From: Pseudomonadota bacterium
GTDB lineage: Bacteria; Pseudomonadota; Alphaproteobacteria; Sphingomonadales; Sphingomonadaceae
DNA: 64,000 bases
Direction: 5' to 3'
Assembly: GCA_023400405.1 (NCBI GenBank)
Contig: JAEXFD010000048.1
Span: 1-64,000 of the forward strand
The notes below the pieces were generated by a model. That model worked only from the letters and a program-made list of their open reading frames with translations, did no database searches and was not told the DNA's origin. Shown here piece by piece: positions 27,100-36,225 of the stretch. Position 1 is the first letter of the stretch. Each line of letters begins with the position of its first letter. Position numbers and translations under genes: made by a program.

Positions 27100-28328
27100 G
27101 CCTGCCCTTGATCCTCCCCGATGCCGAATGGCGCCACCGGCCCGGGCTCGACACGCTCGTCGCCGCGCTCGGCGAGGCGCGCTTCGTCGGCGGTTCGGTG
27201 CGCGACACGATGCTGGGCATCGACGTTTCCGACATCGATCTCGCCACGCCGCTCGCGCCGGAGGTGGTGGTCGAGCGGCTGGTCGCCGCCGGCATCCGTG
27301 CGGTGCCGACCGGAATCGCCCACGGGACGATCACCGCGGTGCTCGAAAGCGGCCCGGTCGAAGTTACCACGCTGCGCCGCGACGTGACGACCGACGGTCG
27401 CCGCGCCACCGTCGCCTTCACCGACGATTGGCGGGAGGATGCGGCGCGGCGCGATTTCACGATGAACGCGCTCTATGCCGATCCGGCGAGCGGCGCGATC
27501 CACGATTATTTCGGCGGTCTCGCCGATCTCGATGCGCGCCATGTCCGCTTCATCGGCGATCCGCTGCGGCGCATCGCCGAGGATCATCTGCGCATCCTGC
27601 GCTTCTTCCGCTTCCTCGCCCGCTTCGGCGACACCCCCGATCCCGCCGGGCTCGAGGCCTGTACGGCCCGCGCCAGGGACCTGATGGCGCTCAGCCGCGA
27701 GCGCATTGCCGACGAACTGCTCAAACTGCTCGTCGCGCGCGACGCAGTGGGCGTCGTCCGGCTGATGGTCGATCGCGGCATCTTCGTGCCCGTGCTGCCC
27801 GAAATCGATGCCCAGAGCGCCGATCGGCTCGCCCGCCTCGTCGAACGCGAGGCGGCTGCCGACGTCGTCCCCCATGCGATTCGCCGCCTCGCCGCGCTCC
27901 TGCCTCAGGATGGCGCGCGTGCGGAAGGCGTTGGCGCACGCCTCAAGCTCTCCAATGCCCAGCGCAAGCGCCTCTCGCTCGCCGCCGGCTCCGTCCCCGC
28001 AGGCGAGTGCCAGTTTGCCGTGCATGAGCTCGGGCCGGAAAGCGCACTCGATCGCCTGCTGTTGTCGGATCGTCCGATCGCCGAAGTCGTCGCGGTGCGC
28101 GACTGCGTCATCCCGCCCTTTCCGTTGAGCGGCGGCGCGATCGTCGCGCGTGGGGTGCGCGCCGGCCCCGAAGTCGCCCGGATCCTGCGCGCGGTCGAGC
28201 AGCAATGGCTCGCCGAGCGCTTTCCGGATCAGGCTCGGATCGACGCCATCGCCGATGCGGTGGTCGCCCAGGCATTGCGCTCGGCGAGCAGCGACCAGGC
28301 GTCGTCGCGATCGAGCGCGCGCGAATAG
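27096..28328 (+). CDS. cca: CCA-adding / poly(A) polymerase family nucleotidyltransferase
   Basis: 410 residues. Class II nucleotidyltransferase head: FVGGSVRDTMLGIDVSDIDLATPL (GG and DxD metal ligands), then RRDFTMNALYAD and the neck motif GDPLRRIAEDHLRILRFFRF. Repairs or adds the 3' CCA of tRNA. The start overlaps the NUDIX stop (ATGA). Its 3' end overlaps the convergent GGDEF-EAL gene by 100 bp, an unusually long coding overlap. Confidence 0.93.
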   Translation: MSLPLILPDAEWRHRPGLDTLVAALGEARFVGGSVRDTMLGIDVSDIDLATPLAPEVVVERLVAAGIRAVPTGIAHGTITAVLESGPVEVTTLRRDVTTDGRRATVAFTDDWREDAARRDFTMNALYADPASGAIHDYFGGLADLDARHVRFIGDPLRRIAEDHLRILRFFRFLARFGDTPDPAGLEACTARARDLMALSRERIADELLKLLVARDAVGVVRLMVDRGIFVPVLPEIDAQSADRLARLVEREAAADVVPHAIRRLAALLPQDGARAEGVGARLKLSNAQRKRLSLAAGSVPAGECQFAVHELGPESALDRLLLSDRPIAEVVAVRDCVIPPFPLSGGAIVARGVRAGPEVARILRAVEQQWLAERFPDQARIDAIADAVVAQALRSASSDQASSRSSARE

Positions 28329-29983
28329 AGGAACCCCTGCCCGTAGCTGCACCCCAACGCGGCGAGGGTCTGGGCAAGCTCGTTGGTCTCGATGCCCTCA
28401 GCCGTGGTCTGCATGCCGAGCGCCTGCGCCAGGCTGAGGATCGCGCGAACGATCGCCACCTTGTCGCGGTCGGCGAGCATCCCCGAGACAAAGCTGCGAT
28501 CAATCTTGAGCAGATCGATCGGCAGCTTCTGGAGATAGGCGAGGTTCGAATAGCCGGTGCCGAAGTCGTCCATGGCCAGCGTGGTGCCCAGGCCCTTCAG
28601 CGCCAGCATCGTCTGGGCGATGCGATCCGGGTCGTGGACGATCGCGCTCTCGGTGAGTTCCAGGGTGATCCGCCTGCCGTCGACGCCATGCCGCTCGAGC
28701 GCCGACTGGACCATCAGCGGAACGTGGTCGCGCTGGAGCTGGATCGCCGACAGGTTCACCGCGACGTTGATCCCGCAATTGCCCCCGGCAGCGCGATCCC
28801 AGGTGGCGAGCGTCTGGGCAGCCTCTTCCATCGCCCAGCGGCCAAGCGGAACGATCAGCCCGGATTCTTCGGCGACCGGAATGAACTCGTCGGGAGAGTA
28901 AGCGGCGCCACTCTCATGGGTCCACCGTGCGAGCGCTTCGAACGAGACGATCCGCCCGCTCGCCAGATCGCAGATCGGCTGGTAGCTGAGGCGCATCTGC
29001 CCATTCTCGATCGCGCGGCGCAGTTCGGTCTCCAGCCCGAACTGCTCGCGGGCAATGTCGAAAGCGCGCGACTGATAGACTTCGGTACGCCCCGATTTCT
29101 TGGCGCGTTTCACGGCGAACTGGGCGTTGCGGATCAGGTCCTCGGGATCGCCGTCATTGTCGGCGCCCATCGCGATGCCGATCGAGCAATCCACGCGAAT
29201 CTCGAAATCCGAAAGCCGAAACGGGTTCGCCAGTGCCGCGTGGATGCGCTTCGCGACATGCAGCGCGTCGGTAGCCCCTTCGTCGAGCGCGATCAGGGCG
29301 CCGAATTCGTCCCCTCCCATCCGCGCCAGCGTATCGCGGCCGCGCAGGGCGCCCTTGATCCGGCGCGCAACCGAGATCAGCAGCTCGTCGCCCGCAACGC
29401 CGCCCAGCACGGCATTGACGCGATTGAAGCGGTCCAGATTGACCACCAGCACGGCATAGCGTTCGGCATCGTCGGTACCGATGGTTTGCTCGAGCGTGTC
29501 GGCAAAGCCGGCGCGATTGGGCAGGCCGGTCAGGCTGTCGGTCGCCATCTCGCGGCGGAGGCTGTGCTCGGTACGAAGTTCGGAGGTGTGATCGACCAAG
29601 GTCACCATGCAGCGCGGCGCGAACCGCCGGTCGGCGCGCTTCGCGAACATGACACGAAAATGGCGACCATCGACTTCCTCGCCGAACTGCCAGCTCATCT
29701 CTCGCTGGAGTTCGCTCGATTCGATGAAGCTGCGCAGATGCGGCCCGAGCAGACGGACCAGCGGCGATTGCGCCGCCACTGTGCCGAGGCCGGCCAGGCG
29801 GAAGGCCCGGTTGACGCCATCGAAGATGAATTCGTCGCCGGCGAGCTCGATGATCGCGGCGGGAACCGGCAGCATCTCGAGCATCATCGCCGCGTTGCCG
29901 GGGCCGAAGCTATGCGATTCGGTGGCCGGCTGCACCGGCAGCGGCACTGGGACCGCAACTTTCTTCGCCCTTACGAACACCAT
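28229..29983 (-). CDS. GGDEF-EAL cyclic-di-GMP enzyme
   Basis: 584 residues. N-terminal PAS-like region (to ~120), GGDEF domain with intact MGGDEFGAL, and EAL domain with SFEALARW, DDFGTGYSNLAYLQKLPID and DLLKIDRSFV. Both catalytic signatures are intact, so it could act as diguanylate cyclase, phosphodiesterase or both; such tandem proteins often favour one activity. No membrane segment. It may set c-di-GMP levels read by the PilZ protein at the left of the window. Its last 100 bp lie antisense to the end of cca. Confidence 0.93.
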   Translation of the reverse strand: MVFVRAKKVAVPVPLPVQPATESHSFGPGNAAMMLEMLPVPAAIIELAGDEFIFDGVNRAFRLAGLGTVAAQSPLVRLLGPHLRSFIESSELQREMSWQFGEEVDGRHFRVMFAKRADRRFAPRCMVTLVDHTSELRTEHSLRREMATDSLTGLPNRAGFADTLEQTIGTDDAERYAVLVVNLDRFNRVNAVLGGVAGDELLISVARRIKGALRGRDTLARMGGDEFGALIALDEGATDALHVAKRIHAALANPFRLSDFEIRVDCSIGIAMGADNDGDPEDLIRNAQFAVKRAKKSGRTEVYQSRAFDIAREQFGLETELRRAIENGQMRLSYQPICDLASGRIVSFEALARWTHESGAAYSPDEFIPVAEESGLIVPLGRWAMEEAAQTLATWDRAAGGNCGINVAVNLSAIQLQRDHVPLMVQSALERHGVDGRRITLELTESAIVHDPDRIAQTMLALKGLGTTLAMDDFGTGYSNLAYLQKLPIDLLKIDRSFVSGMLADRDKVAIVRAILSLAQALGMQTTAEGIETNELAQTLAALGCSYGQGFLYSRALDRDDAWSLLAERNAWATTASAMASIRA

Positions 29984-30043
29984 CGATTCCGAGCTAACCC
30001 GGATAGGTTAAAATCCCGCTGCACGCGCAAGGGGTTGGGCATC

Positions 30044-32296
30044 TCAAAACCGGTTGTCCCGCGGGAAGCCGTTGGGCGCCATCCGTCCCGCCGCGCCCCG
30101 CGCCGCGCGCCAGGGGCCGAGGTCGCTTTCAGTGCGCGTCCGGCCGCTCTCGCCGCCCATCGCCCAGCTCAGCCCGTCGCCCATCCGGAAGCTGCGCGCA
30201 TCGGCGAGCCCGCCGTCGCGGTAGCGCTGGAGCTGCACCCCCTGCCCCCGCGCTAGCTCGGCGACTTCGGCCATCGGGAACACCAGCAGCTTGCGATTGT
30301 CGCCGACCACCGCCACCGCATCGTCCTCGCCGCCGATCGGCCGCACCACCTTGAGCAAGGCCGGCGAACGCGGTGTGACCACCTGCTTGCCCTTGCGCGT
30401 CTCGGCGATCACGTCCTCGACCTTGACGATGAAGCCGCGCCCGTCGCTCGCTGCGACGAGCAGCTTTGCCGATTGCGCCGCCGGCAGCAGCGCAACGATG
30501 TGCCGCTCTCCATCCAGGTCGATCATCAGGCGCACCGGCTCGCCAAAGCCGCGCCCGCCCGGCAGCTTGTCCGCCGCCAGCGTGTAGAAACGACCATTGT
30601 CGGCCGCAAGCAGCAGCTTGTCGGTCGTCTGGGCATGGAAGGCGAGCAGCAGCGCATCGCCTTCCTTGAACTTCAGCGTATCGGCCGACAGGTCTTCGAC
30701 ATGTCCCTTCATCGCGCGGATCCAGCCGCGCTGGGAAAGGATGACGGTGATCGGCTCGCGCTCGATCATCGCCTCGAGCGGGATGTCGCGCGCCGGCGCC
30801 GCTTCCTGCACCAGCGTCCGCCGCGCGCCGAGTGGCGTGTCCGAGCCATAGCGCTCGATCATCTTCGCCAGGTCGCGCTTCATCCGCGTCCGCTGTCGCG
30901 CGTCCGATCCGAGCAGCAGCTCCAGATCGGCCTTTTCCTTCTCCAGCGCCTCCTGCTCGCGCTTGAGCTCCATTTCCTCGAGCCGCCGCAGCGAGCGCAG
31001 CCGCATGTTGAGGATCGCCTCGGCCTGGCGATCGGTCAGCTCGAACTCGGCCATCATCACGGCCTTGGGCTCGTCCTCGGTGCGGATGATCTCGATCACC
31101 CGGTCGAGATTGAGGAAGGCGATGATATAGCCGGCGACGAGCTCGAGCCGGTCGGCGATCTTGGCGAGCCGGTGTTCGGACTTGCGCTGCAGCACCACGA
31201 ACTGGTGCTCGACCCAGGCGGCCAGCGCCTCGGCCAGGCTCATCACCCGCGGCGTGCGCTGCTTGTCGAGCACATTGAGGTTGAGCGGCACGCGCACTTC
31301 GAGGTCGGAGAGGCGGAACAAGCTTTCGATCAGCGTCTCGGGATCGACGGTGCGGCTGCGCGGCTCGAGCACGATCCGCACGTCCTCGGCACTCTCGTCG
31401 CGCACGTCGCCCAGGATCGGCAGCTTCTTGTCGTTGACCAGCGCGGCGATGCCCTCGATCAACTTGCCCTTCTGCACGCCATAGGGGATTTCCGAGACGA
31501 TCAAGTGCCAGCCGCCGCCCTTTTCGCTGACCTTCTCGATCTTGGCGCGGACGCGGAAACTGCCGCGGCCGGTGGCATAGGCTTCGGCGATCGCCGCGGG
31601 GGCGTCGGCGACGATGCCGCCGGTCGGGAAATCGGGGCCCTGGACATAATCGAGCACGTTCGCCGCGGGATTGTCGATCAGCGCCACCGCCGCGCGCATC
31701 AGCTCGGCGGCATTGTGTGGCGGGATGGACGTCGCCATGCCCACCGCGATCCCCGCCGCGCCATTGGCGAGCAGATTGGGGAACAGGCCCGGGACCAGCT
31801 CCGGCTCCTCGTCCTCGCCGTTGTAAGTCGGGCGGAAATCGACGGCATTTTCGTCGAGCCCTTCCATCAGGTCGATCGCGACCTGGGTCAGCCGGGCTTC
31901 GGTGTAGCGATAGGCGGCGGCGTTATCGCCATCGATGTTGCCGAAATTGCCCTGGCCGTCGACCAGCGGATAACGCAGCGCGAAGGTTTGCGCCAAGCGG
32001 ACCATGGCATCGTACACCGACTGATCGCCATGCGGATGGTATTTGCCGATGACGTCGCCGACGACGCGGGCGCATTTCTTGTAGCCGCTCGCCGGATCGA
32101 GCCTCAGCAGGCGCATCGCCCAGAGCAGCCGGCGGTGCACCGGCTTGAGCCCGTCGCGCACGTCGGGCAGCGAGCGCGCGGTGATCGTCGACAAGGCATA
32201 GACAAGGTAGCGCTGCGACAGGGCGCTGTCGAAAGGGACGTCGGACGCGCCGGAGGGTTGGCCGGGGGCTTCGATCGTGTCGGTGTCGAGTGTCAT
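30044..32296 (-). CDS. parC: DNA topoisomerase IV subunit A
   Basis: 750 residues. Breakage-reunion domain with catalytic tyrosine Y131 in AAAYRYTE, the winged-helix segment KPVHRRLLWAM and HPHGDQSVYDAMVR, then a C-terminal beta-pinwheel (repeats such as NGRFYTLAADKLPGG and GRGFIVKVEDV). In the quinolone-resistance region the residue aligned with E. coli Ser80 appears to be Gln92 and the Glu84 position Asp96; this is judged by eye. Decatenates sister chromosomes together with ParE, which is not in the window. Confidence 0.95.
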   Translation of the reverse strand: MTLDTDTIEAPGQPSGASDVPFDSALSQRYLVYALSTITARSLPDVRDGLKPVHRRLLWAMRLLRLDPASGYKKCARVVGDVIGKYHPHGDQSVYDAMVRLAQTFALRYPLVDGQGNFGNIDGDNAAAYRYTEARLTQVAIDLMEGLDENAVDFRPTYNGEDEEPELVPGLFPNLLANGAAGIAVGMATSIPPHNAAELMRAAVALIDNPAANVLDYVQGPDFPTGGIVADAPAAIAEAYATGRGSFRVRAKIEKVSEKGGGWHLIVSEIPYGVQKGKLIEGIAALVNDKKLPILGDVRDESAEDVRIVLEPRSRTVDPETLIESLFRLSDLEVRVPLNLNVLDKQRTPRVMSLAEALAAWVEHQFVVLQRKSEHRLAKIADRLELVAGYIIAFLNLDRVIEIIRTEDEPKAVMMAEFELTDRQAEAILNMRLRSLRRLEEMELKREQEALEKEKADLELLLGSDARQRTRMKRDLAKMIERYGSDTPLGARRTLVQEAAPARDIPLEAMIEREPITVILSQRGWIRAMKGHVEDLSADTLKFKEGDALLLAFHAQTTDKLLLAADNGRFYTLAADKLPGGRGFGEPVRLMIDLDGERHIVALLPAAQSAKLLVAASDGRGFIVKVEDVIAETRKGKQVVTPRSPALLKVVRPIGGEDDAVAVVGDNRKLLVFPMAEVAELARGQGVQLQRYRDGGLADARSFRMGDGLSWAMGGESGRTRTESDLGPWRAARGAAGRMAPNGFPRDNRF

Positions 32297-32365
32297 TGCC
32301 AGCCGGATAGCAGGCGTCGGGCCTCGCCGCCAAGCCCGAGGTTCGCGCCCTGTTCCACCTCAGCC

Positions 32366-33430
32366 TCAGCCGCTCGCCACCATGGGGAGCGCCAAGGCCT
32401 CCGCCTCGGCGCCAATATCGTCCGCGAGTTGATCGACGCGCGCGGGGTCGGCGTCCCAAGCGAACATGAAGCGGGCCCCGCCGCCGATGAAGGTGTAGAA
32501 GCGCCAGCCACGGGCGCGCAGGCCGTCGAGCACCGGCTCCGGCGCGCGCAGGAACACCGCATTGGCCTCGACCGGGAACATCAGCTCGAGCCCCGGCAGG
32601 CCGGCGACGGCTTCGGCGAGCTTGCGCGCGCAATCGTTGCCGTGGGCGGCGTTGCGCAGCCAGGCGCCGCTTTCGAGCATGCCGATCCAGGGCGCGGCGA
32701 GGAAGCGCATCTTGGAGGCGAGCTGGCCCGCCTGCTTGCAGCGATAATCGAAATCCTCGGCCAGCGCGCGATCGAAGAACAGGATCGCCTCGCCCACCGC
32801 CATGCCGTTCTTGGTGCCGCCGAAGCAGAGCACGTCGACGCCGGCCTTCCAGGTGATCTCGGCCGGATCGCAGCCGAGATGCGCGCAGGCATGGGCGAAG
32901 CGGGCGCCATCCATGTGCAGTTTGAGGCCGAGCTCGCGGCAGATCGCGGCGATCGCGCGGACTTCATCGGGCGCATAGACCTCGCCCGTTTCCGTCGGCT
33001 GGGTGATCGTCACGACACGCGGACGGGGGAAATGGATGTCCGAGCGGCTGGTGGCCAAGCTGCGCACCGCCTGGGGCGTGAGCTTTCCGCCGCTGCCCGG
33101 CGCAACGAGCAGCTTCGATCCGTTCGAGAAGAATTCCGGCGCGCCGCATTCGTCGGTCTCGACATGGGCGGCCGAGGAACAGATCACGCTGTGATAGGAT
33201 TGGCAGAGCGCGGCAAGCGCGAGCGAGTTGGCGGCAGTGCCGTTGAAGGCGAAATAGACTTCGCACTCAGTCTCAAAAAGCGCACGGAAAGCATTGGCTG
33301 CGCGCTCGGTCCAGGCGTCTTCGCCATAGGCGCGGGCCGAACCGAGATTGGCCGCTTCCATCGCCGCCCACGCCTCGGGACAGATGCCGGCATAATTGTC
33401 GCTTGCGAATTGCTGGGGTTCTTCGGTCAC
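32366..33430 (-). CDS. ltaE: Low-specificity threonine aldolase / beta-eliminating lyase
   Basis: 354 residues, PLP-dependent fold type I enzyme cleaving L-threonine or allo-threonine to glycine and acetaldehyde. Shows FASDNYAGICPEAWAAME at the N-terminus, HVETDECGAPEFFSNG, LHMDGARFAHA (PLP-contacting Asp), and the Schiff-base lysine in CFGGTKNGMAVGEAI. Start taken as GTG at 33430 with AGGATCAGGAC before it. The 200-nt leader upstream is strongly structured and resembles a SAM-I-family riboswitch. Confidence 0.9.
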   Translation of the reverse strand: MTEEPQQFASDNYAGICPEAWAAMEAANLGSARAYGEDAWTERAANAFRALFETECEVYFAFNGTAANSLALAALCQSYHSVICSSAAHVETDECGAPEFFSNGSKLLVAPGSGGKLTPQAVRSLATSRSDIHFPRPRVVTITQPTETGEVYAPDEVRAIAAICRELGLKLHMDGARFAHACAHLGCDPAEITWKAGVDVLCFGGTKNGMAVGEAILFFDRALAEDFDYRCKQAGQLASKMRFLAAPWIGMLESGAWLRNAAHGNDCARKLAEAVAGLPGLELMFPVEANAVFLRAPEPVLDGLRARGWRFYTFIGGGARFMFAWDADPARVDQLADDIGAEAEALALPMVASG

Positions 33431-33508
33431 GCGTCCTGATCCTCGGTTGGGCACCGACGAGACGGAAAACGACGCTGGTGGCGATACCCCGCTTGATTGC
33501 CGGTTCGG

Positions 33509-33591
33509 CCACATCCCCCCGCTTGCGGCAGGGGCACCACCTTGCCCGGGAGGCAGGTTGGTGCCGGGCGTCGGCCCGACTCTTGATGCAA
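33509..33591 (-). promoter_or_regulatory. Structured leader of ltaE, SAM-I-riboswitch-like
   Basis: Read on the minus strand, this leader can form a four-helix junction: P1 from TTGCATC (33591-33585) with GATGTGG (33515-33509); then AAGAG; a short P2, GGGC-cgac-GCCC; a P3 hairpin of 12 pairs (33533-33565) containing CCAACCTGCC and GGCAAGGTGG; and a P4, CCGC-aa-GCGG. The order ATCAAGAG, GGCA..CAACC, AAGGTG, GCAAGC, GATG matches conserved blocks of SAM-I (S-box) aptamers. P2 is much shorter than in SAM-I and lacks the GGGA kink-turn half, so a variant class or another ligand is possible. The helices are seen; the ligand is inferred. Confidence 0.42.
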
Positions 33592-33633
33592 TGCGGCGCG
33601 CCCTAGCGCCACGCCGCGCGGCTGGCAAGCGCT

Positions 33634-34536
33634 TCAGCCGAGCACGGGGGTGGGCCGCTCGCGGACGATCTCGGCGAGCAGCCATTCGCGGAAACGCTTG
33701 ATCTTGGGCACGTTGCGGCGGCTTTCGGGCACGACGAACCAATAGGCATAGCCGCGGGTCGAAACCTGTTCGAAAGGCTGGGCGAGCCGCCCTTCGGCGA
33801 GGTCGTTGCGCCAGAAAAAGGGCGTCAGCATCGCCACTCCCTGCCCCGCCATGGCGGCATGGCCTTCATGCGCCTGGCTGTCGAGCCGGACGCCGGGGCG
33901 CGGCGGCCCCTCCGGCACGTCGATCCCCACTTCCCGCAGCCAATGCGCCCACCACGGATCGTGCGGGCTGATCAGCGGCAGTCGCAACAGGTCCGCCGGC
34001 GTGCGCGGTCCTTGGCGCGCGAGGAACTCCGGATTGACCATCGGCGTAAAATCGATGTCGAGCAGCTTGTCCACAGCCGACCCGTCCCACCCGCCCCGGC
34101 CCGAGCGGATCGCGCAGTCGAACTCGCCGCCGCTCAGATCGACCACCGCGTCCCGCGCGTCGAGCCGCACGGCCATTTCCGGATGCGTCATCTGGAAACT
34201 ACCCAACCGCCAGGCGAGCCAGGTGTTGGCGAACGTGTTCGAGGTTGAGACGGTGAGCAGCCGTTCGTCTTCCGCACGGACCTGCGCAAAGGCCTGATCG
34301 ATGGCATCGAAGGCGCGCGATATCTGCGGCGCGGCGCGCTGCCCCGCCTCGGTGAGCACCACGCGGCGCTTGTCCCGGCGGAACAGGGCGGCGCCCAGCC
34401 GCTCTTCGAGCAGCTTCACCTGATAGGAGACCGCGGCCTGGGTCATCCCCAGTTCCTCCGCGGCGCGCGTGAAATTGCCGTGGCGCGCGGCAGCTTCGAA
34501 GACGCGAACGGCGGCCAGGGGCGGGATTCGGCGCAT
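33634..34536 (-). CDS. LysR-type regulator, GcvA-like
   Basis: 300 residues starting at 34536. N-terminal winged HTH (FEAAARHGNFTRAAEELGMTQAAVSYQVKLLEERLG), then a periplasmic-binding-like effector domain with the GcvA-type pattern TVSTSNTFANTWLAWRL and CAIRSGRGGWDG. Upstream of ltaE on the same strand and divergent from a small conserved ORF. GcvA regulates glycine cleavage, and ltaE makes glycine, so a shared role in glycine balance is plausible but inferred. Confidence 0.9.
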   Translation of the reverse strand: MRRIPPLAAVRVFEAAARHGNFTRAAEELGMTQAAVSYQVKLLEERLGAALFRRDKRRVVLTEAGQRAAPQISRAFDAIDQAFAQVRAEDERLLTVSTSNTFANTWLAWRLGSFQMTHPEMAVRLDARDAVVDLSGGEFDCAIRSGRGGWDGSAVDKLLDIDFTPMVNPEFLARQGPRTPADLLRLPLISPHDPWWAHWLREVGIDVPEGPPRPGVRLDSQAHEGHAAMAGQGVAMLTPFFWRNDLAEGRLAQPFEQVSTRGYAYWFVVPESRRNVPKIKRFREWLLAEIVRERPTPVLG

Positions 34537-34639
34537 GCAAAGATGATAAGCCACGCTTGTTATCCACGCGCAACCCTTGATTGGCGGCGCGCGGCAATTG
34601 CGCCCACCTTGCCCGGGCCTCGAATCAGCAAGGAGACGC

Positions 34640-34822
34640 ATGATGCGTGACGATTTTGAAAGCAGGGCCTGGGCCGAGAACCGCCATCATCTCAATCGCG
34701 CGCTGCGCCGCGCGATCGACAAGCTGTCCTATGCATTTGAACGCCTTGTGGCGATCAAATATGACGCGCCGTGGGAAACTCAAACCCGGCGCTCGACGCG
34801 CAAGCGTACACTTGGCTCCTGA
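34640..34822 (+). CDS. Small basic conserved hypothetical protein
   Basis: 60 residues, starts MMRDDFESRAWAENRHHLNR with AAGGAGA upstream; the second ATG at 34643 is equally possible. Rich in Arg and His with a helical centre (LRRAIDKLSYAFERL). Short proteins with this MRDDFESRxW start occur in sphingomonads; the function is unknown. Divergent from the LysR gene and followed after ~95 bp by a strong hairpin. Confidence 0.65.
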   Translation: MMRDDFESRAWAENRHHLNRALRRAIDKLSYAFERLVAIKYDAPWETQTRRSTRKRTLGS

Positions 34823-34916
34823 GCAGCGCGCGAGAGCGATCCGGGCGAGCCGGGCGCCTAAGGTCTTGCCGCAAGCGTTGTATGTCGATCCCACAACCGC
34901 CCCGCCACCAGAACGA

Positions 34917-34948
34917 AAGACCCGGCGCGGGGCAACGCGCCGGGTCTT
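34917..34948 (-). terminator. Strong hairpin terminator downstream of recA
   Basis: 13-bp perfect stem (34917-34929 with 34936-34948, AAGACCCGGCGCG) with a 6-nt loop. On the minus strand it is followed by TCGTTC right after TCTT, 63 bp beyond the recA stop. It can also end the small plus-strand ORF transcript. Confidence 0.75.
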
Positions 34949-35010
34949 CCATTGGGTCGGCCCGTGACCGCCGCCTCACGCGTCGCACGCGGGCGCGGCC
35001 TGTAAGTCCA

Positions 35011-36090
35011 TTATAGGTCGTCGTCGCCATCATCGGCGTCGGGGCCGGTCATCAATCCTTCGGCGACCTGTTCGGTGCGCCCGCGGATCGCGGCCTCGAG
35101 CCGATTGCACAGCTCGGCATTGTCGCGCAGGAAATTCTTGGCGTTCTCACGCCCCTGCCCGATGCGGACACTGTCATAGCTGAACCAGGCGCCCGACTTC
35201 TCCACCAGCCCGGCCTTGACCCCGAGATCGAGAATCTCGCCGATCTTCGAGATGCCTTCGCCATACATGATGTCGAATTCGACCTGCTTGAACGGCGGCG
35301 CGACCTTGTTCTTCACCACCTTCACGCGCGTGGCGTTGCCGATGATGTCGTCGCGGTCCTTGATCTGGCCGGTGCGGCGGATGTCGAGCCGGACCGACGC
35401 ATAGAATTTGAGCGCGTTGCCGCCGGTCGTGGTTTCCGGATTGCCGTACATCACACCGATCTTCATCCGCAGCTGGTTGATGAAGATCACCATGCAGCGC
35501 GAGCGGCTGATCGAGCCGGTGAGCTTGCGCAGCGACTGCGACATCAGGCGCGCCTGGAGGCCGACATGGCTATCGCCCATCTCGCCTTCGATTTCGGCGC
35601 GCGGCACCAGCGCGGCGACCGAATCGACCACCAGCACGTCGATCGCGTTCGAGCGAACCAGCGTATCGGTGATCTCAAGCGCCTGCTCGCCCGTATCGGG
35701 CTGCGAGACGATCAGCTCGTCGATATTGACGCCGAGCTTCTTGGCATAGACCGGATCGAGCGCATGTTCGGCATCGACGAAGGCGGCGACGCCGCCATTC
35801 TTCTGAGCCTCGGCGATGACGTGGAGCGCGAGCGTGGTCTTGCCCGAGCTTTCCGGCCCATAGACTTCGATGACGCGGCCGCGCGGCAGGCCGCCGACGC
35901 CGAGCGCGATGTCGAGCCCGAGCGAGCCGGTCGAGATCGCCTCGACCTGCATCGCCTCCTTCGAGCCGAGCTTCATCGCCGAGCCCTTGCCGAAGGCACG
36001 ATCGATCTGTGCGAGGGCGGCGTCGAGCGCCTTCTGCTTGTCCGAAGAAATCGCCATGTTGCCGTCAATCACCTTGAGCGAAGCTGCCAT
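35011..36090 (-). CDS. recA: Recombinase A
   Basis: 359 residues, strand-exchange ATPase and SOS coprotease. Walker A GPESSGKTTLA, Walker B LVVDSVAALVPRAEIEGEMGD, L2 loop region GGNALKFYASVRLDIRR. Acidic C-terminal tail (DADDGDDDL). An SOS box lies 92-106 bp upstream, so it is damage-inducible. A hairpin terminator follows. Confidence 0.98.
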   Translation of the reverse strand: MAASLKVIDGNMAISSDKQKALDAALAQIDRAFGKGSAMKLGSKEAMQVEAISTGSLGLDIALGVGGLPRGRVIEVYGPESSGKTTLALHVIAEAQKNGGVAAFVDAEHALDPVYAKKLGVNIDELIVSQPDTGEQALEITDTLVRSNAIDVLVVDSVAALVPRAEIEGEMGDSHVGLQARLMSQSLRKLTGSISRSRCMVIFINQLRMKIGVMYGNPETTTGGNALKFYASVRLDIRRTGQIKDRDDIIGNATRVKVVKNKVAPPFKQVEFDIMYGEGISKIGEILDLGVKAGLVEKSGAWFSYDSVRIGQGRENAKNFLRDNAELCNRLEAAIRGRTEQVAEGLMTGPDADDGDDDL

Positions 36091-36181
36091 TGGAAGTCCC
36101 CGTCGCTAGAAGCTTTGCAGCGCGGCTTCAACCTGCCGGTGATCGCGCTTCAGAGACCGGTGTATCGGATTTGTTCTAAGA

Positions 36182-36196
36182 GAACAAGTGGGGAAC
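36182..36196. promoter_or_regulatory. LexA-binding SOS box of recA
   Basis: GAAC-AAGTGGG-GAAC on the plus strand (GTTC-N7-GTTC on the coding strand), exactly the alphaproteobacterial SOS box, ~100 bp upstream of recA. It overlaps a second dyad, TTGTTCT-aag-AGAACAA (36171-36187). Confidence 0.85.
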
Positions 36197-36225
36197 GGCA
36201 TTTATTTTCCTGAAATGTTCCACCT

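Noticed and set aside
28205..30256. 683-codon plus-strand ORF opposite the GGDEF-EAL gene
   Set aside because: Antisense shadow; the opposite strand has intact GGDEF and EAL signatures.
30473..33439. 988-codon plus-strand ORF opposite parC and ltaE
   Set aside because: Shadow frame in high-GC DNA; the minus-strand proteins have complete domain structure.
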